From an uncultured bacterium (GTDB taxonomy: Bacteria > Armatimonadota > HRBIN16), in NCBI GenBank assembly GCA_938027655.1, contig CALJAP010000144.1, positions 1-55,827 of the forward strand: a stretch of 55,827 bases of DNA. Direction: 5' to 3'. Numbering within the stretch: position 1 is the stretch's first letter; every line of letters starts with the position of its first letter. The notes under the pieces were generated by a model. That model was not told the origin of the DNA, did no database searches, and was given only the letters and a program-made list of their open reading frames with translations. Shown here piece after piece: positions 24,818 through 34,200 of this stretch. Position numbers and translations under genes: made by a program.

Positions 24818-25918
24818 TTACTCCAATCGCCTCGAAATCGTGCCTCCACCGACTACTACATCGCTGCAGTAAAACACCGCTGCCTGCCCCGGCGTAACCG
24901 CCCGCTGGGGTGAATCAAACTCCACCTCCACGCACGTAGGTACTGCCGTCGGGAAGATGGTCGCAGGCGCCTCAGGCATATTGTAGCGAATCCGCGCCTG
25001 TACTGCAAGAGGCTTCGTTAATCTGTCAACCGCAATCCAGTTGACAGATTCCACCAGAAACCGTCGGCAGTAGAGATACTGCTCCGGTCCGATCACCACC
25101 ACGTTGTTCTGGGGATCAATATCCACCACATACAGCGGTTGCTGATGCCCGGAGAGCCCCAGCCCGCGTCGCTGTCCGATGGTGAAAAAGGCGATGCCCG
25201 GATGCCTGCCCAGCACGTTGCCATGCACATCGCGTATCTCGCCCGGGCGCACGGTGTCGGGCACGCGGCTCTGCAGGAAGGCACGGTAACCTCCCGCCTC
25301 AGCGACGAAGCAAATCTCCTGGCTGTCGGGTTTGTCGGCAACGGGCAAGCCCAGCTCCCTCGCCAGCGCGCGCGTTTCGGTCTTGCTGGGCAGTTCGCCT
25401 AGAGGAAACAGCGTGCGCGCCAGCTGCGCTTGCGTCATCGGGAAAAGCACGTAGGACTGGTCCTTCTCGCGGTTGACCGCCTTCAGCAGGAGCCATCGCC
25501 CGGTATCCTCGTCGCGGCGAATACGCGCGTAGTGCCCGGTAGCGATGAACTGTGCGCCCAGCTCGTCCGCCTTTTGCAGGAAGGCGTCGAACTTCACATA
25601 CCGGTTGCACTGCACGCAGGGGTTGGGTGTGCGCCCGCGCCGGTACTCCTCGATGAAGTCGGCAATGACCGTCTGCGCGAACTGCTTGCGGAAGTTGAGC
25701 ACATAGTGTGGTATTCCCAGCATCTTCGCCACGCGGCGGGCATCCACCACCGCCCCCAGCGAGCAGCAACCGCTGTGGCGCGGGTCGGTCTGGCTCTCCT
25801 GCCAGATTTGCAGGGTGATTCCTACCACCTCGTAGCCCTGTCGAACCAGCAGAGCCGCCGCCACCGAACTGTCCACGCCGCCGCTCATCGCCACGGCGAC
25901 CAGGGGCTTTTTTGCCAT
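24818..25918 (-). CDS. mnmA: tRNA-specific 2-thiouridylase MnmA
   Basis: A 366-residue cytoplasmic enzyme that thiolates U34 of Lys, Glu and Gln tRNAs using a persulfide. PP-loop VAMSGGVDSSVAAALL at 8-23; catalytic Cys101 in PNPCVQCNRYVKF; second catalytic Cys about residue 199 in SQEICFV; FFTIGQRRGLG in the C-terminal part. Usual length. It starts the operon that continues with the YtxG/YtxH/permease genes, and shares a promoter region with a TATAAT at 25938-25943. Confidence 0.96.
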   Translation of the reverse strand: MAKKPLVAVAMSGGVDSSVAAALLVRQGYEVVGITLQIWQESQTDPRHSGCCSLGAVVDARRVAKMLGIPHYVLNFRKQFAQTVIADFIEEYRRGRTPNPCVQCNRYVKFDAFLQKADELGAQFIATGHYARIRRDEDTGRWLLLKAVNREKDQSYVLFPMTQAQLARTLFPLGELPSKTETRALARELGLPVADKPDSQEICFVAEAGGYRAFLQSRVPDTVRPGEIRDVHGNVLGRHPGIAFFTIGQRRGLGLSGHQQPLYVVDIDPQNNVVVIGPEQYLYCRRFLVESVNWIAVDRLTKPLAVQARIRYNMPEAPATIFPTAVPTCVEVEFDSPQRAVTPGQAAVFYCSDVVVGGGTISRRLE

Positions 25919-25937
25919 TGCTCATCCCTCCACGCCG

Positions 25938-25965
25938 ATTATACCCGTTTTCAGAGGGCGAGCAA
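25938..25965 (-). promoter_or_regulatory. Promoter candidate for mnmA
   Basis: TTGCTC, 16 bases, TATAAT (25938-25943) on the reverse strand, 20 bases before the mnmA ATG. It overlaps the end of holB. The -10 is perfect; the -35 is weak. Confidence 0.45.
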
Positions 25966-27066
25966 GCGCATCATGAGCACCTCAGTTGCCAGCTGCACGT
26001 TCGCGTTGCCTTCCACCGCCCGGCGCACGTCCAGCACCGTGTCCAGCGCGTGCATCAACCTCTCCACGCCCATATTCTCTGCGGCACGACTCAGCCGCTG
26101 TTCGTCGCCCTGATAGACGATACCGCCGAGGTCACCTCCGCACGCTACCCACAGCGCATCGCGGAACCAAGCGCATAGAGCATCCATTGCCAGCAACAGC
26201 GCGCCGCGCGTGGGGTTCTTACTCTTTGCTGGGGCTTCTACAGAGGGTTCGCCTTCCTCCGAAATGTCCACCGTCGCCAGCGAGCGCAACCTTTCCGCAA
26301 GAAGCAGGGCAGGAGCGGGTGTCTGCGCCCCCGACACGGTGTATGCGAGGTCCGCCAGCGCGTCCCACACCCTTAACGCCTGGGGCTGGGTTGCCAGCGA
26401 CCATGCCCTGCCAGGGCACCCCTGCGACAGGAGCGCGCACCGATGAGCCACCTCAGGCTCCACTCCATGCTGTGCCGTCAGCCACTGGCGGATGGTGTCC
26501 GCGTCCACAGGATACAAAGGAACCCACTGACAGCGCGAGCGAATGGTCTCTATCACATCCTCCGGCATCGGTGCAAGCAGTAGGAAGACCGCATACGGCG
26601 GCGGCTCCTCTACCGTCTTGAGCAGGCTGTTGGCAGCGGCTTCGGTCAGCGTATCCGCGCGTGTGAGGATGTATACGGTTCGCCTGCCGAAGCTGGGGGC
26701 GAAGTTTATCGTGCGCCCGATGACACCCACCTGATGCGCCTTCGCCTCGCGGGGCACGTTGTGCCCATCCCAGAGCTGCCAGATAAGCGTTTGCTCCGAA
26801 TAGGGGACAATCGTGTGGATTTCAGGGTGCGCGTCATGTATCAGACGACGACAGCTCTCACACTCCCCACAGGCTTCCCCCTCCGGCGTGGGGGTCAGGC
26901 AGGCGAGCGCGGCCGCGAAGGCATGTGCTACACTATGCTTTCCCACACCTGCCATGCCGGTGAACAGGTAAGCGTGCGCCACGTCGCCTGTAGCCACCGC
27001 GCGACGCAACAGACGCAGCGCGGTCTGATGTCCCACAATTTGCGAAAAAAATATCGGTAAAACCAT
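25951..27066 (-). CDS. holB: DNA polymerase III subunit delta'-like clamp-loader protein
   Basis: A 371-residue AAA+ protein. The ATG at 27066 is chosen because the upstream in-frame stretch is repeat sequence. QIVGHQTALRLL and AHAYLFTGMAGVGKHSVAHAF (Walker A) are at the N-terminus, and the zinc-type cluster CGECESCRRLIHDAHPE follows. TLTEAAANSLLKTVEEPP is the usual sensor-I/SRC-like region. HolB helps load the sliding clamp. The lack of a long C-terminal extension argues against DnaX. The ribosome site is weak. Confidence 0.85.
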   Translation of the reverse strand: MVLPIFFSQIVGHQTALRLLRRAVATGDVAHAYLFTGMAGVGKHSVAHAFAAALACLTPTPEGEACGECESCRRLIHDAHPEIHTIVPYSEQTLIWQLWDGHNVPREAKAHQVGVIGRTINFAPSFGRRTVYILTRADTLTEAAANSLLKTVEEPPPYAVFLLLAPMPEDVIETIRSRCQWVPLYPVDADTIRQWLTAQHGVEPEVAHRCALLSQGCPGRAWSLATQPQALRVWDALADLAYTVSGAQTPAPALLLAERLRSLATVDISEEGEPSVEAPAKSKNPTRGALLLAMDALCAWFRDALWVACGGDLGGIVYQGDEQRLSRAAENMGVERLMHALDTVLDVRRAVEGNANVQLATEVLMMRLLAL

Positions 27067-27073
27067 TGTATTA

Positions 27074-27107
27074 CACTCTGTAGCCGCAGGCTTCAGCCTG
27101 CGCAAAG
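27074..27107 (+). repeat. Family B palindromic repeat, copy 1
   Basis: Core CGCAGGCTTCAGCCTGCG is a perfect 8-bp hairpin with a two-base loop (27085-27092/27095-27102), flanked by CACTCTGTAGC and CAAAG. The copy at 28564-28597 differs by one base. It lies directly upstream of holB. Confidence 0.75.
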
Positions 27108-27128
27108 AACTTTGAACCTCTCCCCCCG

Positions 27129-27222
27129 CCCCTCTCCTACAAGCAGAGGGGAGCCGATTCCCCCTTTCCTTCGGACGGAAGGGGGTTAGGTTCAACTCCC
27201 CTCTCCGACAAAGAGAGGGGAG
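27129..27222. repeat. Three successive hairpins
   Basis: Stem 1 CCCCTCT/AGAGGGG (27129-27135/27145-27151); stem 2 CCCCCTT/AAGGGGG (27160-27166/27179-27185); stem 3 CTCCCCTCTC/GAGAGGGGAG (27196-27205/27213-27222), the last 10 bp and perfect. They lie in the 192-base gap between the dehydrogenase (stop 27259, reverse strand) and holB, and may terminate the dehydrogenase transcript, but there are no strong T-runs. Confidence 0.55.
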
Positions 27223-27258
27223 CCGGTTTCCCCTTTTTCAAAGTTCATCAGGTTACAG

Positions 27259-28539
27259 CTACACCAGCGGCGTCTTGCCCGGTATTGCCACCGGGTCCAC
27301 CGGCATCTCGCCGAACTCCTTGATGTCCTTCACCAGATTCAGTTTGGACTCCTTCAGCGCGAAGTCCCACGTGACCTCCTGACCGGTATATGCCGCCATG
27401 CGCCCCATGATGGCGGTGAGGGTGCTCAGTGCGACCTGCTCGCCTTCGTTCAACGGTTTGCCCTCGCGGATGCTGTGAATGAGGTCGGCGTGCTCCTGCA
27501 CATACGGATTGTTACCGCCCTCATTGCGCCACTGAACCTTGCCTCGTATCCAGCCCGCGGGGTCGGCGACTCCCTCCGTACCGATCACATATTCGCTCAC
27601 TCGGTTGGCGCATCCGTCGATCTGACGGCACATGCTCAGCACGCGCACGCCGCCCGGATACTCATATTCGATGGCGAAGTGGTCGTAGATGTGACCGTAC
27701 GCCGGGTCGGTGCGCACCTGCCGCCCACCCATGCCCACACACTTCACCGGATACGCCTGCATGACCCAGTTGATGACGTCTAGGTTGTGGATGTGCTGCT
27801 CCACAATGTGGTCACCGGAGAGCCAGGTGAAGTACAGCCAGTTGCGAATCTGCCATTCGATATCGCTCATGCCCGGCTGACGGTCCCATTTCCACAGACC
27901 GCCCTGGTTCCAGTAGCACTGCGCCGCCACGATTTTGCCGATTGCCCCGTCGTGGATACGCTTGATGGTCTCGATGTAGCCCTTCTGGTGTCTGCGCTGG
28001 GTACCGGCAACCACACCCAGTCCCTTTTGCTTTGCCAGGTTTGCCGCCTCTAGCACCATACGCACGCCAGCGGGACACACCGCGACGGGTTTCTCCATGA
28101 ACACATGCTTGCCCGCCTCTACTGCTGCTCTAAAGTGAATGGGGCGGAAGCCGGGTGGTGTGGCAAGAATCACCATGTCCACACCGCTCTGCATCACCTT
28201 CAGGTAGTTGTCAAACCCCCAGAAGACGCGCTCTCTGGTCACCTTGAATCGGTCGCCAAGGTTCTGCAGGTTATTAAACGCGCCCTCCGCGCGGTCCTGG
28301 AACAGGTCGCCCAGCGCCCAGATTTCCACGTTCGGCGCGGCGTTTACCGCATCACGAGCGGCTCCTGTGCCACGCCCGCCACAGCCGACCACGCCCACGC
28401 GAATACGGTCGCTGCCCTGTGCCCAGGCGTAGTTCCAGCCCAGCACACCCGATGCCAGCGCTACGGTGCTTGCACCCAGCGATGTTTTCAGAAAGTCTCT
28501 CCGCGTGAGATTCTTCTCCGAACGACGATGTTCAGCCAT
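27259..28539 (-). CDS. Tat-signal Gfo/Idh/MocA oxidoreductase, copy 1
   Basis: A 426-residue protein. Twin-arginine signal LTRRDFLKTSLGAS at 11-24, hydrophobic core, and cleavage near WAQGS. Then the Rossmann motif VGVVGCGGRGTGAAR and EKPVAVCP, followed by the NWLYFTWLSGDHIVEQHIHN segment that is typical of this subfamily. So it is probably a periplasmic or surface-located NAD(P)-binding enzyme, or it carries its cofactor through Tat. Ribosome site GGGAGGT before the ATG at 28539. It is adjacent to a closely similar second copy (28695-29966), which suggests duplication. Confidence 0.9.
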   Translation of the reverse strand: MAEHRRSEKNLTRRDFLKTSLGASTVALASGVLGWNYAWAQGSDRIRVGVVGCGGRGTGAARDAVNAAPNVEIWALGDLFQDRAEGAFNNLQNLGDRFKVTRERVFWGFDNYLKVMQSGVDMVILATPPGFRPIHFRAAVEAGKHVFMEKPVAVCPAGVRMVLEAANLAKQKGLGVVAGTQRRHQKGYIETIKRIHDGAIGKIVAAQCYWNQGGLWKWDRQPGMSDIEWQIRNWLYFTWLSGDHIVEQHIHNLDVINWVMQAYPVKCVGMGGRQVRTDPAYGHIYDHFAIEYEYPGGVRVLSMCRQIDGCANRVSEYVIGTEGVADPAGWIRGKVQWRNEGGNNPYVQEHADLIHSIREGKPLNEGEQVALSTLTAIMGRMAAYTGQEVTWDFALKESKLNLVKDIKEFGEMPVDPVAIPGKTPLV

Positions 28540-28563
28540 TGGTGATACCTCCCTGTATATCTG

Positions 28564-28688
28564 CACTCTGTAGCCGCAGGCTTTAGCCTGCGCAAAGGAC
28601 GACGCAACCTGAAGGTTGCGGCTACGGCTCGTTAGGAGCCTCGCCATCCACGTAAGAGCACTGGAGGGTCGCGCTCCGTCGCGACCAG
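28564..28688. repeat. Mosaic of families B, A and C in one intergenic gap
   Basis: Four short elements lie end to end: family B (28564-28597); a hairpin GCAACCT/AGGTTGC (28604-28619); an inverted family A copy (28626-28652, complement of GGCGAGGCTCCTAACGAGCC); and family C (28662-28688, complement includes CGCGACGGAGCGCG). The gap is between the two tandem Tat dehydrogenases, reverse strand. Confidence 0.7.
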
Positions 28689-28694
28689 AGACCG

Positions 28695-29966
28695 CTACAC
28701 CAGCGGCGTCCTGCCCGGCATGGCTACCTCATCCACCGGCATCTCGCCGAAGGCGGTCACGTTGCGCACGAGATTCAGCTTCGACTCCTTCAGCGCGAAA
28801 TCCCACGTGACCTCCTGACCGGTGTATGCCGCCATGCGTCCCATAATCGCGGTGAGGGTGCTCTCCGCCACCTGTACGCCCTCGTTAATCGGCTTGCCTG
28901 CGCGCACGCTGGCAATCAGGTCGGCGTGTTCCTGCACATAGGGGTTCACGCGCCCTTCCCATCGCCAGTTCTCCTTGCCGCGCACCCAGAAGGTGTCGAA
29001 GCCTTCCAGCTTTGCCTGCCCTTCCGTGCCGATGACCTGATTGGTCACGCGCCCCAAACAGCCGTCCATCTGACGGCACATCGCGGTTACCCGTGCACCG
29101 TTGGGGTAGACGTACTCGATGGCAAAATGGTCGTAAATATGACCGTATGCCGGGTCCGTACGCACCTGTCGCCCGCCCATGCCGATACACCGCTCCGGCG
29201 GCGAACCCATCACCCAGTTCATCACATCGATGTTGTGCACGAACTGCTCCACGATGTGGTCGCCAGAGAGCCACGTGAAGTACAGCCAGTTGCGAATCTG
29301 CCATTCGATATCGCTCATGCCCGGCTGGCGATCCCACTTCCACAGCGCGCCGGTGAGGTAGTAGGCGTACGCCGCCACCACCTTGCCGATGGAGCCTCCG
29401 TGGATGCGTTTGATGGTCTCCAGATAGCCCTGGTGATGACGATACTGCGTGCCCGCCACCACCCCCAGCCTGTTCTGCTCTGCCAGTCTGGCGGTTTCGA
29501 TAACCATGCGCACCCCTTCGGGGCAAACCGCAACCGGCTTCTCCATAAAGACGTGCTTGCCTGCCTCCACCGCCGCGCGGAAGTGAATGGGGCGGAAACC
29601 GGGCGGCGTAGCGAGCAGCACATAGTCCACACCGCTGTCTATTACCCGCTTGTAGGCGTCGAACCCCACAAAGCAACGGGCATCGGTCACTTTCATCCTG
29701 TCGCCCAAATTCGCCAGCGACTTTCGACAGTTGTCCAGCCTGTCCTGAAAGAGGTCGCCCAGCGCCCAGATTTCCACGCCTTCCGCCGCGCTTGCTGCGT
29801 CGCGCGCCGCGCCGGTACCGCGTCCGCCACAGCCAACAAGCCCCACGCGGATACGGTCACTGCCCTGCGCCCAAGCGTAATTCCAGCCCAGCGCGCTGGC
29901 AGTGATCACGGCGGCGCCGGTGCTCTTCAGAAACTGTCGTCGGGACAGGTTTCGCCTCTGCTGCAT
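28695..29966 (-). CDS. Tat-signal Gfo/Idh/MocA oxidoreductase, copy 2
   Basis: A 423-residue paralogue of the 27259 gene. Tat signal LSRRQFLKSTGAA at 7-19, then WAQGSDRIRVGLVGCGGRG, EKPVAVCPEG and the same NWLYFTWLSGDHIVEQ segment. The two agree over most of their length, so they arose by tandem duplication. AAGGAGGT before the ATG at 29966 is a strong ribosome site. It is divergent from the metallophosphatase starting at 30066, with 99 bases between. Confidence 0.9.
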   Translation of the reverse strand: MQQRRNLSRRQFLKSTGAAVITASALGWNYAWAQGSDRIRVGLVGCGGRGTGAARDAASAAEGVEIWALGDLFQDRLDNCRKSLANLGDRMKVTDARCFVGFDAYKRVIDSGVDYVLLATPPGFRPIHFRAAVEAGKHVFMEKPVAVCPEGVRMVIETARLAEQNRLGVVAGTQYRHHQGYLETIKRIHGGSIGKVVAAYAYYLTGALWKWDRQPGMSDIEWQIRNWLYFTWLSGDHIVEQFVHNIDVMNWVMGSPPERCIGMGGRQVRTDPAYGHIYDHFAIEYVYPNGARVTAMCRQMDGCLGRVTNQVIGTEGQAKLEGFDTFWVRGKENWRWEGRVNPYVQEHADLIASVRAGKPINEGVQVAESTLTAIMGRMAAYTGQEVTWDFALKESKLNLVRNVTAFGEMPVDEVAMPGRTPLV

Positions 29967-30065
29967 CTTCACCCACCTCCTTTTTCCTGTTTCCCGCACA
30001 GACAACGGTTTTCCTTTGCAGGGTTCGCAAAACCGATGGCGAAAACGAAAGCGGAGGTGAAAGAG

Positions 30066-31241
30066 ATGGTGCCAAGCATTTCATGGACAGCTTTCTTTGC
30101 GCTAGTGATGCTTGCGGGATGCTTCGCCCAACAGAAACTGATTTCGCAGGTGCACCTGTCGTGGAGCGAGGACCCGCAGACCACGATGAGCATCACTTGG
30201 CAGAGCGGTGAGCCACTGTCGCGTCCGGTGGTGCAATACGGTGAGGGAAACAACCTGTCGCAAACGGCGATAGCCAAACGCATCCGCTACGAGCAGGAGA
30301 CCGGACCGCTTTATCAGGTTACCCTGCGGAACCTCAAGCCGGGCACAACCTACTCCTATCGCGTAGGAGACGCTGGCAAGGGCTGGAGCGAGGTGCGCAC
30401 GTTCCATACCGCTCCCGCCGTTCCGCCCGCTCGTTTTGTGTTCACCGCGTTTGCCGACCACGGAGTGACCCCTGCTGCCGAGCAGAACGTGCGTCGCGTG
30501 CTTTCGGGCGAGAAACCGGCGTTCCATCTCATCATGGGCGACCTCTCCTACGCCAACGGCAACCAGCCGGTATGGGACAGCTGGTTCGAGGAGATAGAAC
30601 CGCTGGCGTCGCAAGTGCCGCTGATGGTCTGCCCAGGCAACCACGAGGACGAGCGTGGCATCCGCTTCGCCACCTATCTCGCCCGCTTCGCCCTGCCGGG
30701 CAAAGAGCTATACTACCGTTTCGACTACGGCGGGGTGCGCTTTATCCTGTTCAACTCGCAAGACTTTCGGGACGCCGAGCAACTGCGCTGGTTTGAACAG
30801 GAGCTTCGTGAAGCGCGGCGCGACCCTAAAGTGCGCTGGGTCATCGTCTCCATGCATCATCCACTGTACAGCTCCACCGTCCGCCGTCTCAACGATACCG
30901 CGCGCATTGAGGTGCTTCAGCCGCTGTTCGACAAATACCGCCCGGACCTGGTGCTGCTGGGGCACCATCACAATTACGAGCGCACTTACCCCTTGCTGAG
31001 CATGAAGCTACGCAGTCAACACCCGAACCGTTACTCGCGGGGGCAGGGCGTCATCTACGTCACCAGCGGAGGCGGCGGCAAGTCGCTCTATGACCAGACA
31101 CCGGAACAACCCGTCTTCACGGCAAAGCGGGAGAGGTGTTACCAGTACCTGCGCATCACAGTCTCCGACAGGTCGCTGCTAGTGGAATGCTACCGTACCG
31201 AAGACAACAGCCTGCTGGACCGTTTCGAAATCGTGCGGTGA
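30066..31241 (+). CDS. Purple-acid-phosphatase-like metallophosphatase lipoprotein
   Basis: A 391-residue protein. A signal peptide with lipobox VMLAGC (Cys19) suggests lipid anchoring. Residues about 27-115 form an Fn3-like domain (PTTMSITWQSGE-like), as in purple acid phosphatases; the metallophosphatase domain has Asp131 in TAFADHG, MGDLSYAN with Asp159, PGNHED with Asn192, MHHPLYS, and GHHHNYERTYP. It likely hydrolyses phosphomonoesters at the cell surface. The ATG at 30066 is chosen because GGAGGTGAAAG precedes it. It converges with the large 1246-residue gene, ending 18 bases apart. Confidence 0.88.
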   Translation: MVPSISWTAFFALVMLAGCFAQQKLISQVHLSWSEDPQTTMSITWQSGEPLSRPVVQYGEGNNLSQTAIAKRIRYEQETGPLYQVTLRNLKPGTTYSYRVGDAGKGWSEVRTFHTAPAVPPARFVFTAFADHGVTPAAEQNVRRVLSGEKPAFHLIMGDLSYANGNQPVWDSWFEEIEPLASQVPLMVCPGNHEDERGIRFATYLARFALPGKELYYRFDYGGVRFILFNSQDFRDAEQLRWFEQELREARRDPKVRWVIVSMHHPLYSSTVRRLNDTARIEVLQPLFDKYRPDLVLLGHHHNYERTYPLLSMKLRSQHPNRYSRGQGVIYVTSGGGGKSLYDQTPEQPVFTAKRERCYQYLRITVSDRSLLVECYRTEDNSLLDRFEIVR

Positions 31242-31259
31242 CGCCGGTGACCTTCCCTC

Positions 31260-34200
31260 TCATTTCCGTTCCTCCTCCAGCACCAGCAGCCATCCCTTGC
31301 CCACAGGTACGGGTATCGGCTGCTCGGGGGAGAAACGGGCGGGAGGCTGCACGTGTAACACCGCCGGCGCGGTCACCCGACAGCGGTCCGGACGGATTCC
31401 CAGCGCCTGCCAGTCTATCTGCAGACGCACCTGCACCTCTTCCTTCGCCCAGCTTGCCAGCGCGATAAGCGACCTGCCCTTTTTGCGATAGACGGTAGCC
31501 AGCACATCGGGATGGTCGGTGCGTACAGGACACCCCTTGTGCCAGTAGCCGAGCATCTCCGCATCCCCAATGCCGAAATCATCCCACAGCTGCCAGATGT
31601 GCGCTGTAGAGGGGTGGCGTTCGCGCCCGGTCATGCCGTAAATCATGCCGCGATAGGGGTTACCGCCATCCTGTAACATATCGCCCATCAGCCCAAACGG
31701 AATGCCCGAAATCTCCACCAGCCAGTAGTCTGGGGGCAGGTTGTAGTCGTATAGCTCCCCGAACCACAGCGTGTCCAGATAGGGGAAGTGCTCCATGTAT
31801 TCGTTAGCCGGACTGCTGAGCGGCGGCTCGGAAAGCCACGGTGGAGACCAGTTGTCACCCGAATGGAAGTCGATTCGGCTGTTGGGGTTTGCACGCTTCA
31901 TCACGCGCCGTACGCGCTTCATAATCTCGCGGTCATAGCCGATGCCGTCCAGATACAGTCCGTCGATGCCGGTGTGCTCTATCAGGAATCGCAGCCCTTC
32001 CAGATAGAAGTTATGCCAGCGCGATAGCCCCTGTGTGGCGACTGCCGCATCGATCTCCCCACTGCCGAGGTACTGTAGCCACGCGGGTAAGTAGCCACTC
32101 ACCAGGTGCTCCTTCAGCCACGGATGCCCTCCGGGCAGCTCTTTCTCCTGCTGGGCACGCAGGCTCTGTTCGGGGGCGTTGTAGACGTCCATATCGGCAA
32201 CCAGCACTTCGTCGCCCAGACTACGCAATGCCCACAGCTCGGGCGCGTGGTTACTCAGCTCGCGGACGGTGTAGTAGATGTTCACGCCGACGGGCATCGG
32301 CTCGCCGCTGAAGACCAGCTCGACGGTGTCTCCGGTTCTTTGCAAGCGGTATTTGCCGTTCACGAAGCCGCCATCGCCTCGTGCCATGCGTTGTGGGCGA
32401 GTATACCCGTCGCGGACATCCGTGAAGGTATCCAGCAACAGGGTGTCGTCATCGGGGGTGAACTGCACGGGCGCGTTTTCGGAGAACTCGCGGCGGCTGA
32501 CCTTGATGGCTTGGATGGAGAATCCCTGCCCTTCCAACCGTATCAGCGCGCCTTGCAAGGGGGCTTGTAGTGTGCCCTGATGTGGTGACTCTGCAGCAAG
32601 CTTGCCATCCACATAGATAGCAAACCGCTTGCCCCACGAAAGCGTTACCGTGTGCACCTCGCCCTGTTGCCACTCCGGCTGGTGGCTGCCGATGAGCACA
32701 GGGTAGGGGTTGTCGGCACGAGATGGCTGATGCAGGTATGCCCTCATGCCCCTGTCGTCGATGTTCCAGTAGAAGCCAATGCTCTCGCCGTTAGATAACA
32801 GCAGGCTGAAAAGGCTCTGGTTGAAGTGTGGGTCTCCTGCCTTGCCCGCTTTGGGGTCAAAGTTCACGCGCACACGCAGGTGCACTGCACCTTGCGACAG
32901 GTCGATATTGCCCTCAGCGGGATACTGCAGGCTCCCCTTGTGACGCAGGGGTGGATCCGCGCGCAGGGAGCGCACGCCTTCTGCCAGTTCCCGCCAGTGC
33001 AGCATCGGGTAGTTGATGAAGGGGTTGTACGGTTCGTGTGCGTGGTGGATATGCACGATGTTACCGCCAACCCACAAGGGGATACGCATGTCCCAGCGGT
33101 TGCGATCTAACGGCTTGAAGGGGGTAATGAGCAGGCGGAAGAGGAACTGTAGCTCTTCACCTGCCCTCATCTGCCGTTGCCCTGAATATGCCCGTAGCAG
33201 GAAGGCGTTTTCTGTTTCCGTCAACAGGCATCCGCCCTTGCCCTCGTTGTACCACGAAGCGGGCAGATAGTTGGCAATCAGCCACTGCTCCTGCACCTGC
33301 GCAGACGCGCCCTCCGCCGGAATGGGCGGTATAGGAACACCCCACACCTCGCGGTTCGCTTCTAGCTTCACCTGCATTCCTGCATCCACGTCGCCTATCC
33401 ACACCAGATTGTTGTTGCGTCGGGGATGCCACTGCCATTCCCACCGCGCGGGGCGCACGCCACCACGCTTGCCCATGCCCATCATGTAGGTCGCCACCTC
33501 GCGGCGGAAGGGCACTTCCAGCCGAATATCGCGCAGGTTCACCTCGCGTTTCGCCCGAATGGTCACGGTAAACAACACGCACCCATCGAACTCCAGGCGC
33601 GTTTGCACACGCTGGCTCAGGCTGTCGCTTTCGGCAACAGACAGCCACTCGACCTCTGCTTCGTTGTGCTTCATGCGCCGTTGACGCACCTCCGACCAGC
33701 GCACCTCGCCGTGCGCGGTCTCCACGACGAATCGCAGGGGAGACGCCAGAATCTGCTGCCCGTTGCTGGTGATGCTTTCAGGGAAGCCCAGCCGTCCCAG
33801 CCGAACGGTACGCCCTAAAATCTCTGCACGGCTGCCCGACACTTTCACCGGCGTGTAGGGCGGCACTACCGTCTGCTCCAGTCCGATAGTGGAGTCGAGC
33901 CAGCGCAGACGGGAAAGCCGCCAGTTGTCGCTATCGCCTGCATCCTCCAGCACGTCGCCTGAGACCCTGAGGCGCACGGTGATAGCGGTCTCTTCCAAGC
34001 CCTGCGGTTTCAGGCGGAGCGTGCCCGTATACGTGCCGGAAGCATCTCGGGGAACCTGCACGCCCACCCAGAGGGTGCGTACCCTGCCAGTGGTCACACT
34101 GAACTCCTTGCGCAAGGGACGCCCCAGCCAGTCGGTTCCCTGCAGGTTGAACACGCGAACGGCGGAAGCGGGGATGCGCCTGTCCCCTTCACCGCGCAGG

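Noticed and set aside
28926-30065. A long N-terminal extension of the metallophosphatase
   Set aside because: It would run antisense through the Tat dehydrogenase; the lipoprotein signal and strong ribosome site put the start at 30066.
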